Origin: Aequorivita sublithincola DSM 14238
GTDB lineage: Bacteria > Bacteroidota > Bacteroidia > Flavobacteriales > Flavobacteriaceae
DNA length: 64,000 bases
NCBI RefSeq assembly: GCF_000265385.1
Contig: NC_018013.1
Location: forward strand, 2,135,001-2,199,000
Direction of reading: 5' to 3'
The notes beneath the pieces were generated by a model. That model did not search any database. It saw only the letters and a program-made list of their open reading frames with translations, and was not told where the DNA came from. Below are positions 59,213 to 64,000 of this stretch, one piece after another (position 1 is the stretch's first letter; the number at the start of each line of letters is the position of its first letter). The translations under genes and the position numbers were made by a program.

Positions 59213-61183
59213 TTATATTTTTTTTAATGTAATTGGTTCGTTTTTCAACGTGGTTACGATCGTGCCAAAAAACTCTTTTAAGGATGCATACGCATCGTTA
59301 GGAAAACGAAAAGCATTAAGTTTCATATTGAAACGGATGTTTATTTTGCTTCCTTCGGCAACATAAGTAACCGAACATTCACCATCATCATTAGGAAGTT
59401 TGATGCTTCTACTTTTTGGTAATTGTTCAACTTCATAAACCTCGCCCAAATCGATGGATATTAAATAGGTGTTTGAAAACGGAAAGCCGAAATCCATCGG
59501 ATAGCTACGTTCCTTCATTTTGAAAGGGTTTTCAGAAATATATGTTTTGTTGAAAAATGGATAAAGAATCACTTTGTCGCCCACAGTTTCGGGTTCTATG
59601 GAAATAGTATAATTTTCTTTTAGCGGGTTTTCAATTACGTAGAGGCCTTCCACTTGGTAGTCTTCAATTTCGATTCCTGCTTTGTCCTTTTGTTGAGTTT
59701 TTATATATTCTTGAAGCGATTCTTCGTCAATAGTATTTCTTTTTTTCAGGGCAATGTAGCCATAACCAGCTTGGTTCACTTTTCCGGTAAAATTACCATC
59801 AGTTTGAGCAGTTATTTGTGAATTTACATAATCTATGTTTTGCTTAAAAGGTTCAATGGGCATCCAGTAGCTTCCTTTACTGAAATCCATTACACGGCCT
59901 TGAACATTTAGGGCGCGAAAGGGTATAAGGCCGAAGGGAGCTTGTTTATCTGTACCGTCAAGTAAAATTTTTTCGTCATTTATCATTAGCACCGCTAAGA
60001 CATAATTAAAATTGGAAAGAACAGGGTATAATTCTGTAGGTAAACCATTGTTTCGGATGGATAGTAGTACGGGCATAGCATTAAGTCTTGCAGCCTCAAG
60101 TGCATTCACTAACGAAAGATTGATTGCAGCTACGCTTCCTAATTTATCTTTGAAGGCATCTTTCACTTTAATTTCATAATTAAAAAAACGCTTATTCCAA
60201 GTGTATTCTTCTTGTATAAATTTATAAACAGCTTTGGCACGATCAAGATCATTTTCAATTTTCAAAATATCATTTGGTATTTTTCTTCTGAAGTAATTAT
60301 TTTGATTCAATTGTTCTCCAAAGTCATCATCATTTTCAAAACGTTTGTCAACATCTTTCCAATTTCGGGTAAATACTTGTTCTCGCCAATCAATTTGAAA
60401 ACTTCTAAAAGACAAGGGTTCGTAAACAAGTTTAGAAACATAATTCTTTTTGGCCAACATATAATTTTCCTCGGTAAATGATGGAATATTTTCCATAGCG
60501 TAAAGGTGAACTTCAGAATCAACCTTACTTTTATCTGGTAACAAACACCCCTTCTCCTTTAACGACAAGTTTTTTATTGCTAATTCCTGATCTCCGTATA
60601 GAATACGGTTATATTTCAAATTTACGGGCAGTATAGTTTGGAACAAGCTGTAAATTGTGGGGAGCTCGTGTTGAAATTCCCATCCATTCAAATAATAAAA
60701 AAAAGGGCTTAAAATGGTATACTTATATTCTAAAATACTTCCATCTTGAACATTTGGAAAGGTAAATTTTAGAGTTTTTATGGAACCTGTTTCCTGTGTT
60801 TTAAAAAATCCACTTTCCGATACGACACTTTGTTCCGTCCCATTGTGGGTTATAGCTTCATATTCTAGAATTTCCTCTTTGCTCCAACTATTTCCTTCAT
60901 AATAAGAGATTTCTACAGTGGAATAATCAAATTTTTTTGCATCAAATACCTTAATTTTTCTATAGATTTCCTTGACAAGATAAATTCCTAGACCAACCGA
61001 CTTGACATAATAATTGCCAGATTCATATAAAATTATCCCAGGAGAATCAGGCTCAGGTTCGTACTTTTTGAGCGCAAATTCTTCTTGGGTGGGTTTGCCA
61101 AACCTTTCAAAACGCGGTTTTTGAGCATTCAAATAAAAAAAATTTACGAGAAAAATTAAAAGTATGCCTCTTTTTATGTGCAT
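59213..61183 (-). CDS. exported DUF3857 protein with degenerate transglutaminase-like domain, copy 1
   Basis: 656 aa. Signal peptide ending near FYLNAQ, then the same domain plan as its neighbour. The transglutaminase Cys position reads LGSVAAINLSLV and the His position FNYV, with LLDGT for the Asp. The proteins share many blocks (ERFGKPTQEEFAL against QTFGEPLAEEFAL, KIKVFDAK, NVQDGSILEY). Tandem paralogues; function unknown, periplasmic or outer-membrane side. Confidence 0.88.
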   Translation of the reverse strand: MHIKRGILLIFLVNFFYLNAQKPRFERFGKPTQEEFALKKYEPEPDSPGIILYESGNYYVKSVGLGIYLVKEIYRKIKVFDAKKFDYSTVEISYYEGNSWSKEEILEYEAITHNGTEQSVVSESGFFKTQETGSIKTLKFTFPNVQDGSILEYKYTILSPFFYYLNGWEFQHELPTIYSLFQTILPVNLKYNRILYGDQELAIKNLSLKEKGCLLPDKSKVDSEVHLYAMENIPSFTEENYMLAKKNYVSKLVYEPLSFRSFQIDWREQVFTRNWKDVDKRFENDDDFGEQLNQNNYFRRKIPNDILKIENDLDRAKAVYKFIQEEYTWNKRFFNYEIKVKDAFKDKLGSVAAINLSLVNALEAARLNAMPVLLSIRNNGLPTELYPVLSNFNYVLAVLMINDEKILLDGTDKQAPFGLIPFRALNVQGRVMDFSKGSYWMPIEPFKQNIDYVNSQITAQTDGNFTGKVNQAGYGYIALKKRNTIDEESLQEYIKTQQKDKAGIEIEDYQVEGLYVIENPLKENYTISIEPETVGDKVILYPFFNKTYISENPFKMKERSYPMDFGFPFSNTYLISIDLGEVYEVEQLPKSRSIKLPNDDGECSVTYVAEGSKINIRFNMKLNAFRFPNDAYASLKEFFGTIVTTLKNEPITLKKI

Positions 61184-61243
61184 TTAAAAATTTATAATTT
61201 GTTTCTACCGCAAAATAGAATAAATAATAGAATAATAAAATTG

Positions 61244-61912
61244 TCAAGCCATCATATATCGAAAAAGGAATTTTTCAAAAAACCAATAACTCAATTTTAG
61301 AAACAAACCAAAAAAAATGGTGAACAACCACGCCTGAAGGTTGTCAATTGGGTTGGTAAGTATTGCGAAAATGTCCATTAAAAGTCCAAAAGGGGTATGA
61401 AGCAAATCCCAAGAATTCCATCGTAAAACCCTGCCTAGATACATTCCAAAACTCACCATAAAAGGAAGGATTGCCATAAACATTGAAACCAGTTTAATAC
61501 TGAAATTTTTTAAAAGTACTTCCTCAATATCTCTAATTGAAAAAATATAGTAGGTGATGCCCGTAATTGCAAAAACGGAAATCATTAAACCGTCAAAGCC
61601 AATCCATCCAGAAGGACTTAAGCGAAGGTGAATAAAATCTGTCAGTAAATACGGTGCATTTGGAAGAAAAAGTATCCAAACTATTAATAAAAAATATGGT
61701 TTATGTTTTGTCAATTGCTGTTTCGTTTTAATATAAGTGGAAATGAAAAAAGGAATCATCGCCAAAAATAAATTCCACGACAGAAATAGGTAGAAGAAGG
61801 AATAGGTAATTTTCATTCGAATAGTAAGAAGGAAAATACTCAAAACTGTCAACAAAAAAAGTGGAAATAATATGTTGAAACGATCAAAGAGAAATGTTTT
61901 TATTTTTTGCAT
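61244..61912 (-). CDS. DUF1361 membrane protein
   Basis: 222 aa with about seven hydrophobic segments. The family motif LFLPNAPYLLTDFIHL and the SWDLLHTPFGLLMD region mark DUF1361, whose function is unknown. It overlaps the upstream DUF2809 gene by 13 bases, so the two are one operon. Confidence 0.88.
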   Translation of the reverse strand: MQKIKTFLFDRFNILFPLFLLTVLSIFLLTIRMKITYSFFYLFLSWNLFLAMIPFFISTYIKTKQQLTKHKPYFLLIVWILFLPNAPYLLTDFIHLRLSPSGWIGFDGLMISVFAITGITYYIFSIRDIEEVLLKNFSIKLVSMFMAILPFMVSFGMYLGRVLRWNSWDLLHTPFGLLMDIFAILTNPIDNLQAWLFTIFFGLFLKLSYWFFEKFLFRYMMA

Positions 61913-62277
61913 TCTTTAGTGATAAGATTTTCGATTAATAAAATAAGGAGAAAGCCAATGAAATATGCTACAAGATCCCAAACGTCAAACACGGAACCGA
62001 TAATGGTTAAAAGTACTTTTGATTGTACTTTTTGTATTTCCGCTAGCTTGAAATATTGTAAAATTTCCACAAAAAAGGCAAAAGTTAAAACTGAAATAGC
62101 AATTTTGAAAACGTTTTTTCTGATGAAAATTTTTAAGAAGCAATACAGAAGCACTATTACCAAAACATCACCCAAAAAACCTCTTATAAAATAGCTAAAG
62201 TGAAAATAAGCGATTGCGAATTCAATTAAAAGTACGATTACGAATGTGCTGAAATAATTTCTGTTAAAATAAAGCAT
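61900..62277 (-). CDS. DUF2809 membrane protein
   Basis: 125 aa from the ATG at 62275-62277 (MLYFNRNYFSTFVIVLLIEF). A reading from 62391 would translate the upstream hairpin and overlap creD, so it is rejected. About four membrane helices; IRGFLGDVLVIVLLYC and GSVFDVWDLVAYFIG are the DUF2809 core. Function unknown. It overlaps DUF1361. Confidence 0.88.
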   Translation of the reverse strand: MLYFNRNYFSTFVIVLLIEFAIAYFHFSYFIRGFLGDVLVIVLLYCFLKIFIRKNVFKIAISVLTFAFFVEILQYFKLAEIQKVQSKVLLTIIGSVFDVWDLVAYFIGFLLILLIENLITKECKK

Positions 62278-62294
62278 ACTGAACGTTTTGGATG

Positions 62295-62329
62295 AAAACC
62301 TCACAGGTTTTAAAAATCTGTGAGGTTTT
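62295..62329 (-). terminator. hairpin between creD and the DUF2809 gene
   Basis: AAAACCTCACAG pairs perfectly with CTGTGAGGTTTT around 11 bases. On the minus strand it follows creD by 15 nt and ends in TTTT. T residues follow on the plus strand as well. Confidence 0.8.
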
Positions 62330-62344
62330 TTACTAGCACTGTTA

Positions 62345-63694
62345 TTAGCTTTCATTATTCCAGTCAATTCGTCTTGAAGCGAACATAACAATCGCCAAAA
62401 TCAAGAACAGGCCAATGCTGCCAACCAAAAGTGCATAATTTTCCAGCTGAATAATCACGTAAATAAATCCATAAAGTGAAGCCAACGAACCGCAGATAAG
62501 CAATGGAAACTTAAACCCTTTCAGAATAGCTCGGGAATAAACTGTTATCAACGCAAGTACCGAAAACGCGGCAATAGCATAGGCCTTAAAGAAATTACTA
62601 TGTTCCGAAATTGAAATGAGCAGTGTATAAAACATTACCAAAGCCAAACCAATCATCACATATTGAAACGGATGTATGTAAATTTTGCTAACCAATTGTA
62701 TCAACAAAAACACAAGCAGCGTTAGCCCAATAACCATAAATCCGTATTTGGCGGTGCGTTCGCTCTTTTGATATTCATCCACGGGAATGATAAGTTTCGT
62801 CCCAAAAGCCGAAGCCGAAAGGTCTGGAAGATACCCGAAAAACGATTGCTCAAATTGCCGGTTAATTTGTAGCACCCGCCAAGTGGCCGTAAAACCGTCT
62901 TTGCTTATTTCCTTGTTGGTGTCTTCTGGCAAAAAGTTTCCATCAAAACTAGGGGAGTGCCAGTTGGATTTCATCGTGGCATCAGTTTCTTTTCCAATAG
63001 GTAGAAATTTTAAACTTTCACTACCGTTTATTTTTAAGTCGAAGGAAAAAGGAAGTGGTTTTGTAAAAAATTCTTTAGCGTCGGGAATGTTGTTACTCTG
63101 AATAGTATTTAAATATTCTGTGGAATATTGCGGCGTCATGGAAAGTGCTTCAGAATCCAGCTTCACGACTGGCGTGGTTTTAATACCCTTCAAATTTGAA
63201 GTTTTCAGAATAACGGTGGCTTTTTCCCAAAGTATATTTTCATCGGCAATATCAGTATTTGAGAAATCAATTTCAGGAAAATTACCTTTCACATTAATTT
63301 CTGCGGAATAAACTACAGATTCGTAAATACTTCGGTTTAAAGGTTTAGTGTCCACCTTTGAGGCAATGTTCAGTTTATCTGGGAAGAAGTAAGCATTCTC
63401 AACGGTTTCCTTCGTTTTTGTGTAATACGAATTGCTTTTTTCGTTAAAGATCTTTTCTTCGGAAATCACTTTATAAGGAATTTTCACTATAGGGCCTGAA
63501 AGCAAAACCTCGTTGCCCCACTTTTCGTTTATTTCTCGGATAACTTCTTCTTGCCGGTACGCTCTCTCATTTATGAGCGATTTCACGAATTCCAACGGAA
63601 TCAATAATACCAATAATAAAAACCCGACCACCAACATTCTTGCGGTGATGGAATTACGCATCCAATTGCTGAATTTACTTTTTTTCTGTTCCAT
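62345..63694 (-). CDS. creD: CreD family inner-membrane protein
   Basis: 449 aa. N-terminal helix (about 18-37), a large periplasmic domain with SGPIVKIPYKVI and FGYLPDLSASAFGTKLIIPV, and five C-terminal helices from about residue 318. This is the normal CreD layout. CreD is tied to envelope integrity and colicin E2 tolerance in E. coli. A winged-helix regulator gene lies upstream on the same strand, the usual partner in Bacteroidota. Confidence 0.93.
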   Translation of the reverse strand: MEQKKSKFSNWMRNSITARMLVVGFLLLVLLIPLEFVKSLINERAYRQEEVIREINEKWGNEVLLSGPIVKIPYKVISEEKIFNEKSNSYYTKTKETVENAYFFPDKLNIASKVDTKPLNRSIYESVVYSAEINVKGNFPEIDFSNTDIADENILWEKATVILKTSNLKGIKTTPVVKLDSEALSMTPQYSTEYLNTIQSNNIPDAKEFFTKPLPFSFDLKINGSESLKFLPIGKETDATMKSNWHSPSFDGNFLPEDTNKEISKDGFTATWRVLQINRQFEQSFFGYLPDLSASAFGTKLIIPVDEYQKSERTAKYGFMVIGLTLLVFLLIQLVSKIYIHPFQYVMIGLALVMFYTLLISISEHSNFFKAYAIAAFSVLALITVYSRAILKGFKFPLLICGSLASLYGFIYVIIQLENYALLVGSIGLFLILAIVMFASRRIDWNNES

Positions 63695-63831
63695 GATTTT
63701 TGTGTTTATAGTTTGTATTTAAAAGTTTATGGTTTCTTGTCGAATCATTTTATAAAGTACTTTGTTTTTCAAAGCAAAAGAATAAAAAAAAGGTTTTATT
63801 TAATTTCATCATCCCCTTTAGGGGCAAGTGA

Positions 63832-64000
63832 TTAAGACTTAGGAGGTTTCCCAATCAACCGCTCCAAAGCCTCAATATGTTTTTTAAATTCAGCACGGCC
63901 TAGTTTCGTTGCAGTGTAATTGGTATTGGGTTTTCTTCCCACAAAACTTTTTTCAACCAGAATATATTCAGATTGTTCTAGTGCTTTTATATGGCTAGCT
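63832..64000 (-). CDS. winged-helix transcriptional regulator, 3' part
   Basis: The last 56 codons are in the window: SHIKALEQSEYILVEKSFVG then RKPNTNYTATKLGRAEFKKH and a Lys/Pro-rich end. The beta-wing pattern (VEKSFVGRKPNTNYTATKLG) matches the stand-alone HTH_34/MarR-like regulators that accompany creD. The start lies outside the window. It probably controls creD, 137 nt downstream. Confidence 0.85.
   Translation of the reverse strand, partial: ASHIKALEQSEYILVEKSFVGRKPNTNYTATKLGRAEFKKHIEALERLIGKPPKS

Noticed and set aside
62278..62391. Longer N-terminus for the DUF2809 protein
   Set aside because: It would translate a perfect hairpin and overlap creD; the membrane protein proper begins at the ATG at 62275-62277.

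Overview
The window looks like chromosomal DNA of a member of the Flavobacteriaceae (Bacteroidota). The reasons are: low GC with A/T-rich gene starts; promoters of the Bacteroidota TAnnTTTG type; almost no Shine-Dalgarno sequences, with one striking exception in front of rpsU; a type IX secretion (T9SS) adhesin with a type B C-terminal domain next to SprF and OmpA-like partners; families such as DUF2851, DUF3857, DUF4369, S46 peptidase and ComEA-like HhH proteins; and a tmRNA tag GENNYALAA. I cannot name the genus with confidence.

Layout. 1-6.0 kb: the 5' end of an S46 peptidase gene, a GreA/GreB-like factor, a CBS-domain PLP enzyme, then DUF202, DUF2851, PspC and a TrkA-type potassium channel. 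6.1-10.6 kb: a tandem duplication of a sodium:alanine symporter gene. The copy boundary still holds a 28-codon relic of the start of the downstream helix-hairpin-helix gene, and that relic now forms a hairpin terminator. 10.7-13.4 kb: an acyl-CoA dehydrogenase and a carboxypeptidase-regulatory-domain protein. 13.4-29.4 kb: the information-processing core, rpsU - xerC - hpf - tRNA-Thr/Tyr/Gly/Thr - tuf - tRNA-Trp - secE - nusG - rplKAJL - rpoBC - DUF3467. It includes a 20-copy heptanucleotide tract just before xerC, tRNA debris, and several interspersed hairpins. prfC lies convergently at 29.5-31.1 kb.

31.6-47.4 kb: a 12.9 kb giant adhesin gene (4288 aa) with two blocks of near-identical tandem domains (11 x 73 aa and 10 x 133 aa), followed by a PorP/SprF-like and an OmpA-like gene. 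Together they read as a T9SS surface-adhesin module. 47.5-49.7 kb: idi, a PTPS/QueD-family gene, a mannose-6-phosphate isomerase and a small conserved protein. 49.7-53.1 kb (minus strand): DUF4369 lipoprotein, DUF819 transporter, alpha/beta hydrolase. 53.4-57.2 kb: a cyclase-family lipoprotein, a YfcC-type transporter gene broken off at the tmRNA gene, tmRNA (minus), a saccharopine/alanine dehydrogenase-like enzyme, and an SDR. 57.2-64 kb (minus): two tandem DUF3857 proteins, DUF1361, DUF2809, CreD and the 3' end of a winged-helix regulator.

Most of the window is ordinary housekeeping DNA. The most notable items are the duplication relic reused as a terminator, the array of repeat-expanded adhesin domains with calcium-loop-like motifs, a paired operator-like motif shared by the adhesin and cyclase genes, the full-length Shine-Dalgarno of rpsU, the (AGAAACA)20 tract before xerC, the palindrome-split tRNA-Trp relic, and the transporter truncated at ssrA. 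No CRISPR array, prophage or insertion sequence was recognised.
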